From: Azotimanducus sp965220185 | GTDB lineage: Bacteria > Pseudomonadota > Gammaproteobacteria > Pseudomonadales > Azotimanducaceae | DNA length: 64,000 nucleotides | Direction: 5' to 3' | NCBI GenBank assembly: GCA_965220185.1 | Contig: OZ244807.1 | Span: forward strand, 2,604,001 to 2,668,000 | Part shown: positions 17,393 through 27,416 of the stretch, in pieces | Layout: every line of letters starts with the position of its first letter | Position numbering within the stretch: position 1 is the stretch's first letter | Made by a program: the position numbers and the translations under genes | Notes under the pieces: generated by a model | The model's database searches: none | What the model was told of the DNA's origin: nothing | The model's input: only the letters and a program-made list of their open reading frames with translations

Positions 17393-19033
17393 ATGAGCAC
17401 GAATTTCCACTTGGCCAATCTCTTTGAAACCGTCGCCGACGCCTACCCGGACCGCGCCGCCATCATTGCCTGCCACGAGCACCGGCCAACGGACGTGCGC
17501 ACATGGGGCGAGCTTGACGAGCGCGCATCGCGCATCGCAAGCCTGCTCGTTGAGTCGGGACTCAAGCCGCAGTCCAAGTTCGGCATCTATATGCGCAACC
17601 GCGCTGAGTACATGGAAGCGCATCTCGCAGGATTCAAGGCGCGCATGGTGCCGATCAATGTCAACTACCGCTATCAAGCCGAAGAGCTTGTCTACCTGCT
17701 CGACAACGCCGACGCCGAGGCGGTCTTCTTCCAAGAGGAGTTCGCGCCCCGCATCACGGAAATTCGCGAGAAACTGTCGAAGGTCAGGACATATGTGCAG
17801 GTGAACGATGATGGCACCTCGCGGGCAGACTGGGCACTGGCGTATGAAGCGGCGCTCGCGAGCGCCAGTCCGATGGCGCGCATCGAGCGACCGAGCTCCG
17901 ATGTCTACATGCTCTACACCGGCGGCACCACGGGCATGCCGAAAGGTGTCATGTATTCGCAAGGCGAGTTCACCGCCCGCCTGAGCCTCGGTCTGATGCT
18001 GCGCGGCGTCGCACCACCGACAAGCCTTGATGAAGTGCCCGGACGAATCGAACAACTGGCGGGCGTTGAAGCGCAGAACGTGAGCCTGTGCGCCTGTCCC
18101 CTGATGCACGGCACCGGCATTTGGCTCGGCCATATCGCGGTCGCATATCTCGGCGGCACAACGCTCACCATGTCGCACCCCCGTTTCGATGCCGACACCT
18201 TGTGGCAACTCGCCGAAGAGCACGCTGCCACGGACATTGTCATCGTCGGCGACGCCTTCGCCAAGCCCATGCTCACGGCGCTGCAAAGCGCTGCCGAAGG
18301 CGGCCACCCTTACAATATCAGCAGCGTCAAACGCATGATCTCAAGCGGTGTCATGTGGAGCCGCGAAGTCAAGGATGCCCTGCTCGAGTTTGGCGAAATG
18401 TACCTGATGGATGCATTTGGCTCATCCGAAGGCGGCATGGGCATGTCCATCTCCGCACGCGGCGCGGCAGCCGAAACCGCGAAGTTCGCGCTCAACCAGG
18501 GCGTCAAAGTCTTTGATGAAAACGACGAGCTGATCGAACCTGGCTCAGATGCGATTGGCATGGTCGGCCTCTCCGACGGGGTGCCGCTCGGCTACTACAA
18601 GGACGAAGCCAAGTCGGCGAAGACGTTTCGTGAGATTGACGGCGTTCGCTACAGCTTCCCCGGCGACTTCGCCAAGGTCGAAGCAGACGGCTCGGTGACA
18701 TTGCTTGGCAGAGGCAGCAACTGCATCAACACCGGCGGCGAGAAAGTGTTTCCGGAGGAAGTCGAAGAAGCCTTGAAACGCAACCCGGATGTGCTTGACT
18801 GCCTCGTCGTTGGCGTTGCCGATGAGCGTTTCGGACAGCGCATCGTCGCTGTGACGAGCCTTGCCGAAGGGTCGAGTCCGACGGCCGATGAGATTGTCGC
18901 TGCGACCAAGGCGCACCTGTCCGGCTTCAAGCTGCCAAGACAGGTCATATTAGTCGATCAAGTGCAGCGCGCGGTCAACGGCAAGGCCGATTACGCTTGG
19001 GCAAAAGACGTGGCGGAAGCGGCCGCCGGGTAA
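17393..19033 (+). CDS. acyl-CoA synthetase (AMP-forming), FadD3-like
   Basis: A 546-residue adenylate-forming enzyme with the AMP motif YTGGTTGMPKGVMYS near residues 177-191 and a second core motif at FGSSEGGMGM near 342. The hinge region GDFAKVEADGSVTLLGRGSN is near 424-443. The final catalytic lysine lies in RAVNGKADYAWAK. It activates a carboxylic acid to its CoA thioester. Its stop is 5 nt before a CaiB-type CoA-transferase, and another acyl-CoA synthetase follows. The three together suggest a pathway for an unusual organic acid or ring-degradation product. The substrate is unknown. Confidence 0.88.
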   Translation: MSTNFHLANLFETVADAYPDRAAIIACHEHRPTDVRTWGELDERASRIASLLVESGLKPQSKFGIYMRNRAEYMEAHLAGFKARMVPINVNYRYQAEELVYLLDNADAEAVFFQEEFAPRITEIREKLSKVRTYVQVNDDGTSRADWALAYEAALASASPMARIERPSSDVYMLYTGGTTGMPKGVMYSQGEFTARLSLGLMLRGVAPPTSLDEVPGRIEQLAGVEAQNVSLCACPLMHGTGIWLGHIAVAYLGGTTLTMSHPRFDADTLWQLAEEHAATDIVIVGDAFAKPMLTALQSAAEGGHPYNISSVKRMISSGVMWSREVKDALLEFGEMYLMDAFGSSEGGMGMSISARGAAAETAKFALNQGVKVFDENDELIEPGSDAIGMVGLSDGVPLGYYKDEAKSAKTFREIDGVRYSFPGDFAKVEADGSVTLLGRGSNCINTGGEKVFPEEVEEALKRNPDVLDCLVVGVADERFGQRIVAVTSLAEGSSPTADEIVAATKAHLSGFKLPRQVILVDQVQRAVNGKADYAWAKDVAEAAAG

Positions 19034-19038
19034 GCGAC

Positions 19039-20214
19039 ATGCCAGGACCGCTTGCCGGCGTTCGCATCATCGACCTGACGAGCATGGTGTCAGGGCCGGC
19101 CTGCACCATGCTGCTCGCCGATCAAGGCGCCGATGTCATCAAGGTCGAGCCGAAAGAAGTCGATTTGGTGCGGCGCATGTCTGATCGTGGCCATGGCATG
19201 TCAACGGGTTTCATTTCCTTGAATCGCGGCAAGCGCTCGATCGCGCTTGATCTGAAGAGCGATGCAGGCAGAGAGGCGCTCGCCGACCTCATTCCAACGG
19301 CGGATATCTTTGTGCAGAATTTCAGGCCCGGAACGATTGAACGCATGGGGTTTGGCGAAGAGACAGTTCGCGCGCTTCGCGACGACATCATCTATGTGTC
19401 GATCAGCGGCTTCGGCTCAGAGGGCCCGTATGCGGCGAAGCGCGTTTACGACCCAGTGATCCAAGCGCTTTCCGGCCTCGCCGATATTCAAAGCGATGGC
19501 GCGACGGGCAGGCCGAAAATGATGCGCACCATCATTCCCGACAAGACCACAGCGCTCGCCGCCGCTCAAGCTGTGACCGCAGCGCTCTTTGCGCGGGAAA
19601 GAACCGGGATTGGTCAACATGTGCGCCTCGCCATGCTTGATGCCATGGTCGCGTATCTTTGGCCCGAGGGCCTCGTGGGTCACACCCTCGTGGGCCGCGA
19701 AGTACACGGCTCGCGCGCGCAGTTCGCGCAAGACCTTGTGTTCGAGACCGAGGACGGCTATATCACTGTTGGCGCTGTCTCCGATATCGAGTGGCACGGT
19801 CTCTGTCGCGCCACGGGCAAAGACGAATGGCTTACGGACGAGCGCTTCAAAACGACCTCCGGACGCGTCAAGAACGCGGCGGCGCGCATTGAACTCTTGC
19901 AAGCTGTGCTGCGCGACGGATGTAGCGAAGAATGGCTGCGGAAGTTCGATGAAGAAGGCGTCCCGTGCGCGCCCATATTGCGGCGCGAAGAGGTCTACAC
20001 GCACGAGCAAATCAAGGTCAACGACCTGATGCGCGAGTTCGATCATCCAGTGGTTGGCCGCGTGCGCCAGCCGAGGCCCGCGGCGCACTTTGATCGAACG
20101 CCGGAAGGCATCGCCAGCCCGGCGCCTAGAATCGGCGAGCACGGACGCGAGATCCTTGAGTCGCTTGGCTATTCGCCAGAGCGGATTGCAGCGAGTTTGT
20201 CGGCCGGTACTTAA
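19039..20214 (+). CDS. CaiB/BaiF-family (class III) CoA-transferase
   Basis: A 391-residue class III CoA-transferase starting at ATG 19039 (MPGPLAGVRIIDLTSMVSGP). The family opening is followed by LLADQGADVIKVEP and by FVQNFRPGTIERMG near residue 91. The catalytic Asp is expected in HVRLAMLDAMVAYL near 195-208. These enzymes move CoA between an acyl-CoA donor and a free acid in the cytosol. It sits between two acyl-CoA synthetases on one strand with a 5-nt gap to the first, so a shared operon is likely. The acid involved is unknown. Confidence 0.9.
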   Translation: MPGPLAGVRIIDLTSMVSGPACTMLLADQGADVIKVEPKEVDLVRRMSDRGHGMSTGFISLNRGKRSIALDLKSDAGREALADLIPTADIFVQNFRPGTIERMGFGEETVRALRDDIIYVSISGFGSEGPYAAKRVYDPVIQALSGLADIQSDGATGRPKMMRTIIPDKTTALAAAQAVTAALFARERTGIGQHVRLAMLDAMVAYLWPEGLVGHTLVGREVHGSRAQFAQDLVFETEDGYITVGAVSDIEWHGLCRATGKDEWLTDERFKTTSGRVKNAAARIELLQAVLRDGCSEEWLRKFDEEGVPCAPILRREEVYTHEQIKVNDLMREFDHPVVGRVRQPRPAAHFDRTPEGIASPAPRIGEHGREILESLGYSPERIAASLSAGT

Positions 20215-20251
20215 ATCATAACCTGAGAGCAGACAACAAAAGGAACGCTAA

Positions 20252-21895
20252 ATGGGCATGCAACGAATCCCACTATTGATGTCCACCTTGATGGAGAACG
20301 GTGCGCGAGTCGCGCCGGATGTTGAAATTGTCACCGCCACCGCATCAGGTGCCAAGGTGCTGAACTACGGCCAGGTCCGCACTCGCGCCCACCAGCTTGC
20401 GCACGCGCTTGCCGCGGCAGGCGTCAAGCAGGGCGACCGCGTTGGCACTTTCCTGTGGAACGAGCACCGGCATCTTGAGTGCTACCACGCCATCTGCAGC
20501 ATGGGCGCGGTCTTGCACACCATCAATATTCGCCTTGGGGCGGCGGACCTCGAATACATCATCAACCACGCCGAAGACAGCATCATCATCGCGAGCGCCG
20601 ACCTGCTGCCAGTGCTTGAGTCGATCGCAAGTCAACTTGAATGCGTGCGCAAGGTCATTGTCGCTGTCGATGAGGGATTTGAGAATTGGCAGACGAGCCT
20701 GCCGGACGCCGAAGATTACGAAGCATTCATTGCCCCGCACCCTGACAAGTACGATTGGCCAGTGCTCGACGAGAACGCGCCGCTTGGCCTGTGCTACACC
20801 AGCGGTACCACCGGCCACCCCAAGGGGGTTGAATATGAGCACCGATCACAATATCTGCATACCTTCGCGCAGTGCATGACCGACGCCATGTCGCTCTCGG
20901 CCACCGACTGCATCATGGGCATCGTGCCGATGTTCCATGCGTTTGGCTGGGGCATTCCCTTCGCAGCGACCATGCTCGGTGCCCGCCAAGTGCTGCCGAG
21001 CCGCCACATGACACCAGCTACGCTCTGCCGCCTGATGGCCGATCAAGAGGTGACGATTTCCGCTGGCGTGCCGACGATTTGGCAAGGCTTTCGCTCCGTC
21101 TATGAGGCCAATCCCGAGGCCTACGATTTTTCACATCTTGAGCGCGTCACCTGCGGCGGATCAGCGCCGCCGCCCTCGCTGATCGAGTGGTTCTGGAACA
21201 GGCTTGGCGTCGAAATGATTCAAGGCTGGGGGATGACGGAAACCTCGCCGCTCGCAACACTCTCGCGAAACCAAATGAAGTATACCGACAAGGCGCTTTC
21301 CGACGAGCAGCGCTTCGCAAACATGGCGAAGGCAGGGCAGGTCATGGCGGGGCTTGAAGTCGAGATCTTTGATGAGTCCTTTCGCCCTCTTCCACACGAT
21401 GGCGAGACCGTTGGCGAGATTCTCATTCGCGGGCCGTGGATCTGTTCCGAGTACTACAAGAACCCGCAGCCGGAGAAGTTCCACGATGGCTGGCTCGTCA
21501 CCGGTGATGTCGGCATGATCGACGAGGCGCAGTACCTGATTATCAACGATCGTTCAAAGGATCTCGTCAAAAGCGGTGGTGAATGGATTTCCTCGGTCGA
21601 TCTTGAGAATCACATCGTTGCCCTCGAAGGCGTCGTGCAAGCCTGCGTGGTTGCCGTGCCGCATCCCAAGTGGGACGAACGCCCGGTGGCTCTGGTCGTG
21701 CCAAGCTCGACAGGCTCGGTGGAAGCCGATGCCATCATCGCCCACTGTGCCGAGAAGTTTGCCAAATGGCAGTTGCCGGACGATGTGATCTTCGTTGATG
21801 CGGTGCCCTTGACCTCAACCGGCAAGATGGACAAGAAGGTCGTGCGCGCCGACCTGCAAAGGCAGGGCTACCTGCTGCCGGACTTACGGCAATAG
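20252..21895 (+). CDS. medium/long-chain fatty-acid-CoA ligase (AlkK/FadD-like)
   Basis: A 547-residue adenylate-forming ligase with the AMP-binding motif CYTSGTTGHPKGVEYEHRS near residues 180-198. Further motifs are GWGMTETSPLA near 327 and the hinge DRSKDLVKSGGEWISS near 433-448. The terminal lysine is in STGKMDKKVVRADL. FHAFGWGIPF near 230 is typical of the AlkK medium-chain group. The predicted reaction is ATP-dependent CoA loading of fatty acids. A good ribosome site (AAAGGAA) precedes ATG 20252. It is the third gene of the acyl-CoA cluster. Confidence 0.88.
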   Translation: MGMQRIPLLMSTLMENGARVAPDVEIVTATASGAKVLNYGQVRTRAHQLAHALAAAGVKQGDRVGTFLWNEHRHLECYHAICSMGAVLHTINIRLGAADLEYIINHAEDSIIIASADLLPVLESIASQLECVRKVIVAVDEGFENWQTSLPDAEDYEAFIAPHPDKYDWPVLDENAPLGLCYTSGTTGHPKGVEYEHRSQYLHTFAQCMTDAMSLSATDCIMGIVPMFHAFGWGIPFAATMLGARQVLPSRHMTPATLCRLMADQEVTISAGVPTIWQGFRSVYEANPEAYDFSHLERVTCGGSAPPPSLIEWFWNRLGVEMIQGWGMTETSPLATLSRNQMKYTDKALSDEQRFANMAKAGQVMAGLEVEIFDESFRPLPHDGETVGEILIRGPWICSEYYKNPQPEKFHDGWLVTGDVGMIDEAQYLIINDRSKDLVKSGGEWISSVDLENHIVALEGVVQACVVAVPHPKWDERPVALVVPSSTGSVEADAIIAHCAEKFAKWQLPDDVIFVDAVPLTSTGKMDKKVVRADLQRQGYLLPDLRQ

Positions 21896-21974
21896 ACAGG
21901 CGCATTGCGAATGCGGGCGAGAGCGCAATCCGCCCCTGCGGACTGAGCCTCGCACCGACATACCGTGCGAAACA

Positions 21975-24900
21975 TCACCAGCGCAGCGCGATATCAAACC
22001 CGATGCCGTGCTCAGCTGCGGCCGCACCGCCTTCCCTGCGGGTTGCCGTGAGACCAACCGACAGGTCGGGCGCATTCACGGCCTCCGGTGCCAGTCGCCA
22101 GCCGATGCTGTAGTCGCGCCATAGCTGGGAGTGCCCGAACCCGATCTGCGGGCTGGCGGTGAAGCGACCGCCGAAGGCTGCGAAGCCCCAGCCCGCCTGC
22201 ATCGACCAGCGCCCTGCCGCCGCGTTCGCCGCAAGGCCCTGCGTGCGGTGCTCTAGCGACGCCGACGCGAACAGGGCATCTAGCCCTCCTCGCGACAAGC
22301 CGCCATAGTCCTGTCGGAGGCTGAATACCGGCCCCCTGCCCGTCGTCGAGTCCGGGTCGTAGGACAGCGAGACGGAAACGCCCGAATCCTCGAAGCCGCT
22401 GTCCTCGTGCGTCACGAGCGTGCGTCCTGAAACATCAAGCGCGAGGCCAAGCGACGGCGCGGTCCAAGCGAATCCACCGCCTATTTCCGCTCCTAGGCCG
22501 GTCTCGGCGTCGCCGCCGTCATGGCGCAGGCCCGCTTCCAGCCTAGGAACGATCCCGGCACCGTTCGCCAGCGCCATCCGCCAGCTGCCTTCCAAGCCGA
22601 ACCTGAACCCGGTCACGGTGGTATCCGATGCCGAAAGGCCCTGCACCTCATCCGAAGAGGTCCGCGTCCACAGCGCGTCCGACACCACCGACAGCCCTGC
22701 GCCGCCAACGGATAGCAGTTCGCCCCGCAAGCCCGCAGCCGCCATGTGCCAGCGCGTGTCCGCAGAAAGATCCTCGCCAGCCCCTGTTTTCAGGCTCACT
22801 TCGCCTTCGCCAAGGCCCGCCGCGCCCCATATCCTCAAACGCTGCGAAAGCCGCGCCGCCGCGTAGGGAACCGCCGATGTCAGCGTCGCCTCAACGTCGC
22901 CAGCGCCTACCGCAAGGCCGCACGGCGCCGCAGCCTCCGCGCACTCCGGGTTGCCGGACAGGGGTGCGATGCCTGAATCGTGGTAGCTGCCCTCGCTCGC
23001 GCTGCGCACCAGCGCCAGACCTGCCAGCCAGCCGTTGCGGGCGTAGTCCGCGCCCAGTAGGCCCGTCGACACCTCGCCACCTAGCGACAGGGAGTCCTCG
23101 CGACCGTCAAAGCGAGCGTGCGAGGCGCGACCCCAGAACGCCACACTGCCGCCCGAAGCGTCGCTCTCGCCAGTCAGCGAGAAGTTCGACCCAGCCAAGG
23201 CATCGCGCAAGTCCATTGCTTCGGAACGCACCGCCGCGGGTTGCCTCGCCAGCTCGCCGTAGCCGTAGACTCCGAGGCGCGGCGTCCCGCGGCCTGCCGC
23301 CGCCCCGAACGGCGCACTGGCGTCCGCGCCTATTTCCGGGGACGGGCCGAAGCCGAGTGCACGGCCTGCGAAGCTGCCCTGCATTCCCGGCGCGCGCTCC
23401 GCATCGATACGGTCAGCAATGCCGTCGAGTGCCTGTTCCGCCACGGCCCGACCGAAGCGGGCTAGATACGCCCCCGGTAGCGCGCCGTCATTCGTGATCG
23501 TGCCCGTGGCCACTCCGTCGGCGACGGTCACCTCAAAAGTCTCATCGTGCCCCACGACCACCAGGTGAAGCACCACCTCGAAGGTCTCACCATCGTCGTT
23601 GTGCGCATCGCGCAATGTCGAGACCGATATCTTCTTCTCGGTTTCCCCCTTGCGGAAGGTGGCCATCGACAACCGGGCACCTTTGTAGTCCACGCCTTCC
23701 GTCGCCGATGCCGGCGATGTCTCCCGCGTCTGCCAGAACACATGGGCTTTGCCCGGCGAGGGCGCCGAAAGGCGCATGATGAATTCCATCGCGGTGCCCT
23801 CATCCGCCTCGGCGTCGTCCACCGAAACCGTCAGCGGCACCTCGGCGGCCAAGGCCGGCGCCCGCTGTGCCTCGACCGGATCGTCGTCGTCCAAGATGTC
23901 CACCGCCAGCGAGGACTGCGTACCCACCGTATAGCCGTCCCCTGCGTTCAGCGTCAAAGTCACCGAGCCGTTCGGCTCGTCCGCGCTGTCGCCCACAGTC
24001 GCTACCGTCAGCGTCGCGCTGCCGGTCGCAGGGATGGTCACCGTGCGGTCGCCAGTCGTCACGCCGTAGTCGCCCGCCGCCGTTACCGTCACGCTCACCG
24101 CAAGGCTCGACGCCGGCGCTGGCGCCGCCGTCAGCGTGAAGGTGGCATCGCCGCCCTCGGTGCCGCCGGAGGCCGCCGTGATGTTCACCTCCGGGGGTTG
24201 CGGCGCCGGTTCTTCGGCCTGCTGCCCAGCGGAAACGGTGCACTTGGACGAATCCCCACCGTCGCACGCCGCCTTGCGCTCAAGCTCCGTCACCACTGCA
24301 ACCCATCGGTCCCAGCCCTTATCGACATAGCTCTGGGCCTCGGTCACCGTCATCGGCTCGTCGTCGCCCTTCTCCTCCCCGAGCGCGATCAGCACCCGCA
24401 CCCAGCGGTACGAATGCAGCGAGCCGTGTTGCGTTTCATTCAGCCACTCCCGGATATTCGCCACAAGTTCCGCGTTCGGCACGAAGGCGGATGCTGGTGC
24501 TAGCGCCTCCTGCTTCTTCAGCGCCGCAATCACTTCTGTCCAGCGGTTGCTCTGCGCGGTGTCCTGTTGAGCGATCCCCTCCGCCTCGCTAGAGGTCATC
24601 GGCGTCAGGTTAATAAGGTCGACCTTGATCGGGCCCAATGCCTTCAGCACCCGCTTCCAGCGAGTTACGCACTCCGAACTGCACGAGGTCTCGCGCGTCC
24701 AGCCGCGGATCCGCGTCACCAGATCCACCTCGTCGTCGTCAATAAACAGCGTGTGCCACGACACAAGGCCGAGGTCATAGTGATCGGTATCCGTCAGGAT
24801 CAGCTTCACCGTCTCCAAGGGCTCGTATGCGTCATCGTCAATCATGGTCACCGGAATGTCCACATAGGTGGCATCCTTGGCCACTGCGACCGTGTCCGCC

Positions 24901-27143
24901 ACCGTGAAGTCCGCATTCCTCGTCGCCGCCCACTTGGTGTCGCCCAACGTGTACTCGAGCGTCAGCGATGCGGCCGGGGCCGGGCTGAAGTTGACCCGCA
25001 CGTTGTGCGTGCCGCCAGCCTCGTTCGCACTCGACGAGGTCGACTCGAAGCTCGCCACTGGCACCACGTCGTTGTCCGACACCGCCACGCTCGCCGAAGC
25101 GGAACTGCCCACCGTGTAGCCATCGCCGGAGGTCACGGCGGCATCGATCGAGCCGTCCGCCTCGTCGACGGCGTCGTCGTCGGTCGCCACCGTGAAGTCC
25201 GCCGTGCCGCCCGCGCCCACCGTCACCGTGCGCGTGCCCGTCTCGCCCGAGGCGGCGAAGCTGCCCGTCTCGGATACCGTCACCGACACCTGAATGTCCG
25301 AAGCGGGCGCCGGCGTCGCCGTCAGCGTGAAGGTGGCATCCGCACCCTCCGTTACTGGCGAGCCGCCGGAGATGCTAATCTCTGGAGTCTGCGGCACCAG
25401 TTCGGACCGCTGCCCGACGGCGGGGATGCATGCCTCAAGGCGCTCTAGCTCCTCGCGCACCTCGCGCCAGCCATCCCACGCCTGCTCCCCGACTCGCGCC
25501 TCCGCCGACGTGTAGGGCTGCAGAGTCGCGTGCGTCTCCTCCCCGAACGCGATCAGCACGCGCAGCCAGTTTTCGCCGTGGTTGCGCTCCGCGCGCCCGC
25601 GGTTCAGTTCGTAGTAGCCGCGCACCTTCTTCACCAGCTCCGCCGAGGTCGCCGTACACGCCAAAGGTGGCACAACCGAATCCAACAGGGCTGGCGCGAC
25701 CGGGTCGTCGTCGTCCAAGATATCCACCGCGAGCGAGGACAGCGCGCCCACCGCATAGCCGTCCCCCGCGTTCAGCGCCAGCGTCACCGAGCCATTCGGC
25801 TCGTCCGCGTCGTCGTCCACGGTCGCCACCGTCAGCGTTGCGCTACCGGTCGTGGGGATCGTCACCGTGCGGTCGCCAGTCGTCACGCCGTAGTCGCCCG
25901 CCGCCGTCACCGTCACGCTCACCGCAAGGTTTGATGCCGGCGCTGGCGTCGCCGTCAGCGTGAAGGTGGCATCGCCGCCCTCGGTGCCGCCGGAAGCTGC
26001 CGTGATGTTCACTTCCGGGGTTTGCGGCACCGGTTCGTTCTGTTGCCCGGGGGTGCCGCTGAGAGCGCTCCCGCAGGCTTCCAATCGCTCCAGCTCCGCG
26101 CGCACCGGACGCCAGCCCGACCTCCATATCGCCTCGCCCGCACGGGCCTCGGCCACCGTGTAGGGCTGGAGTGTGGCGTGCGTCTCCGCACCGAAGGCAA
26201 TCAGCACCCGCAGCCAGTTCTCGCCGTAGTTGCGATCCGCGCGGTTACGGTTCGCCTCGTAGTAGCGGCGAACCTCCTGCACCAAGTCAGCCGAGGTTGC
26301 GGGGCAGGATCGATCGTTGTCATACACTCGAACATATCGCAGAGTTTCCGTTTGTTTTAAGTAATATTTAGAGTTAGAAGATAGCAGGAGTTCGACAACA
26401 ATGTCGTCGTAACCCTCGCGGGCGGGCACATCGTCATCCAAGGTAGACATCGAAAAGGTGATCGAGGACTGTCCAGCCGGGAAGACGACGCACTTTGTTC
26501 CTTCATCCTTCTGCGCAAGGAAGTTGCCATTGCCGTAGCGCGAGTCCCGCAGATGAAGGCAGACTTGGAAGCTCTCCTTCGGAGCCTGGCCCTCCGCTTT
26601 GATGGTGAAGTCCACGGTACCGCCTTCGTCAACCCAAGTGTGGTTCCAGTAATCAGGTATCTCCGGCGCTTCGCTCGTGAGGCTCAAGATGGGGCGGTCG
26701 CCTGAGTCGTTGTCCTTCACCACTATCCATATGTAAGGCCTCCAGCCGTTACCGGAAAAGCCGGCACGGGTGCGTAGCGGCTTCGTGCGGCCAGTGTACG
26801 GCGTCACGCCTATCCGCCTGTCATTCTCATCCACTTCGTTGTCGACCGTGGGGACGCTTGCAGGAAGTTCGCGCGTGCCAGCCGGTATGGTGTAGTTGAT
26901 GAATCCACGGCCATCTTCGATAAGCACGGGCACCACCAAGTCCACCTTCTGCACCGGCGTGACCCGAAGGGTGAAGGTCATAGGCTCGCCTTCCGTGACT
27001 GCGGGACCGGCCTTGATCTCAATCTTCGGGAGGTCCCAGAAACTGACTTTGGCGCTAGCTGCCGGCGCGAGGGCTGCCAGCAGCGGCAACCAGAGGAGGA
27101 CGGCAAGAATGCCAATGCGGGAGAAGCTTCTTTCGCTCATCAT
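21975..27143 (-). CDS. giant Calx-beta autotransporter with interleaved helical repeats
   Basis: About 1722 residues from ATG 27143. A signal peptide ends near ...LAPAASA. The passenger alternates Calx-beta modules (for example TEGGDATFTLTATPAPAS, DDDADEPNGSVTLALNAGDG) with four helical modules of about 75-80 residues. These contain AELVKKVRGYYELNRGRAER and ENWLRVLIAFGEETHATLQP, plus two diverged copies. After the last Calx-beta domain, LARFGRAVAEQALDGIADRI leads into a C-terminal outer-membrane beta-barrel of about 400 residues ending GIGFDIALRW. The protein is therefore predicted to be surface-exposed. Calx-beta modules usually bind calcium. Two passenger copies are nearly identical at the DNA level (see repeats). 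Adhesion is a reasonable but unproven role. Confidence 0.82.
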   Translation of the reverse strand: MMSERSFSRIGILAVLLWLPLLAALAPAASAKVSFWDLPKIEIKAGPAVTEGEPMTFTLRVTPVQKVDLVVPVLIEDGRGFINYTIPAGTRELPASVPTVDNEVDENDRRIGVTPYTGRTKPLRTRAGFSGNGWRPYIWIVVKDNDSGDRPILSLTSEAPEIPDYWNHTWVDEGGTVDFTIKAEGQAPKESFQVCLHLRDSRYGNGNFLAQKDEGTKCVVFPAGQSSITFSMSTLDDDVPAREGYDDIVVELLLSSNSKYYLKQTETLRYVRVYDNDRSCPATSADLVQEVRRYYEANRNRADRNYGENWLRVLIAFGAETHATLQPYTVAEARAGEAIWRSGWRPVRAELERLEACGSALSGTPGQQNEPVPQTPEVNITAASGGTEGGDATFTLTATPAPASNLAVSVTVTAAGDYGVTTGDRTVTIPTTGSATLTVATVDDDADEPNGSVTLALNAGDGYAVGALSSLAVDILDDDDPVAPALLDSVVPPLACTATSAELVKKVRGYYELNRGRAERNHGENWLRVLIAFGEETHATLQPYTSAEARVGEQAWDGWREVREELERLEACIPAVGQRSELVPQTPEISISGGSPVTEGADATFTLTATPAPASDIQVSVTVSETGSFAASGETGTRTVTVGAGGTADFTVATDDDAVDEADGSIDAAVTSGDGYTVGSSASASVAVSDNDVVPVASFESTSSSANEAGGTHNVRVNFSPAPAASLTLEYTLGDTKWAATRNADFTVADTVAVAKDATYVDIPVTMIDDDAYEPLETVKLILTDTDHYDLGLVSWHTLFIDDDEVDLVTRIRGWTRETSCSSECVTRWKRVLKALGPIKVDLINLTPMTSSEAEGIAQQDTAQSNRWTEVIAALKKQEALAPASAFVPNAELVANIREWLNETQHGSLHSYRWVRVLIALGEEKGDDEPMTVTEAQSYVDKGWDRWVAVVTELERKAACDGGDSSKCTVSAGQQAEEPAPQPPEVNITAASGGTEGGDATFTLTAAPAPASSLAVSVTVTAAGDYGVTTGDRTVTIPATGSATLTVATVGDSADEPNGSVTLTLNAGDGYTVGTQSSLAVDILDDDDPVEAQRAPALAAEVPLTVSVDDAEADEGTAMEFIMRLSAPSPGKAHVFWQTRETSPASATEGVDYKGARLSMATFRKGETEKKISVSTLRDAHNDDGETFEVVLHLVVVGHDETFEVTVADGVATGTITNDGALPGAYLARFGRAVAEQALDGIADRIDAERAPGMQGSFAGRALGFGPSPEIGADASAPFGAAAGRGTPRLGVYGYGELARQPAAVRSEAMDLRDALAGSNFSLTGESDASGGSVAFWGRASHARFDGREDSLSLGGEVSTGLLGADYARNGWLAGLALVRSASEGSYHDSGIAPLSGNPECAEAAAPCGLAVGAGDVEATLTSAVPYAAARLSQRLRIWGAAGLGEGEVSLKTGAGEDLSADTRWHMAAAGLRGELLSVGGAGLSVVSDALWTRTSSDEVQGLSASDTTVTGFRFGLEGSWRMALANGAGIVPRLEAGLRHDGGDAETGLGAEIGGGFAWTAPSLGLALDVSGRTLVTHEDSGFEDSGVSVSLSYDPDSTTGRGPVFSLRQDYGGLSRGGLDALFASASLEHRTQGLAANAAAGRWSMQAGWGFAAFGGRFTASPQIGFGHSQLWRDYSIGWRLAPEAVNAPDLSVGLTATRREGGAAAAEHGIGFDIALRW
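23876..24212 (-). repeat. direct repeat copy 2 inside the autotransporter gene
   Basis: About 337 nt encoding one Calx-beta module (PEVNITAASGGTEGGDATFT ... DILDDDDPV). It is nearly identical to 25696-26032 in the same orientation, at a constant offset of 1820 nt. Recombination between them would delete or duplicate one passenger block in frame only if the offset is a multiple of three; 1820 is not, so a clean crossover would change the frame unless small indels exist. Confidence 0.75.
25696..26032 (-). repeat. direct repeat copy 1 inside the autotransporter gene
   Basis: Partner of the module at 23876-24212, encoding an almost identical Calx-beta domain (ATVDDDADEPNGSVTLALNA here, ATVGDSADEPNGSVTLTLNA there). 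High DNA identity within a repeat protein suggests recent duplication or gene conversion. Confidence 0.75.
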
Positions 27144-27244
27144 CAATACCTTTTCGATTCGGCCTATGTGTGGCAGCGCCACTATGGGTCAAATGATACA
27201 CGCCTATCACTCATCCTGAAAAACCAGACGCAATGTTTCATTTT

Positions 27245-27344
27245 GGGAATTACGTAGCAAAATCAGCAACGATCTCGCCCGTCGTTTGACGCTTCACAGG
27301 CAGGGCAACCCCGCTGCCTCTGCTGATTTTGCTACGTAATTCCC
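27245..27344. repeat. perfect 24-bp inverted repeat with 52-nt loop
   Basis: GGGAATTACGTAGCAAAATC plus four more bases (27245-27268) is repeated perfectly in complement at 27321-27344. The inner 52 nt carry no gene. It lies between the divergent autotransporter and DUF234 genes and could be a small MITE, or a long hairpin ending transcripts from either side. A diverged single arm occurs at 11425. No gene is visible in 27183-27547. Confidence 0.8.
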
Positions 27345-27416
27345 TCTCCTTTCTTCTTCGCCAGAACGTCACAATCCGAGAAACGAACCAGCTCCTATAT
27401 GAGCTTTACTCTAACT

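Noticed and set aside
17240..18307. Long antisense frame across the acyl-CoA synthetase start
   Set aside because: No recognisable domain and the sense strand carries the AMP-binding motif.
22628..24503. Several Arg/Pro-rich open frames antisense to the autotransporter
   Set aside because: Low-complexity shadows of Ala/Gly-rich repeat coding; the Calx-beta modules are on the minus strand.
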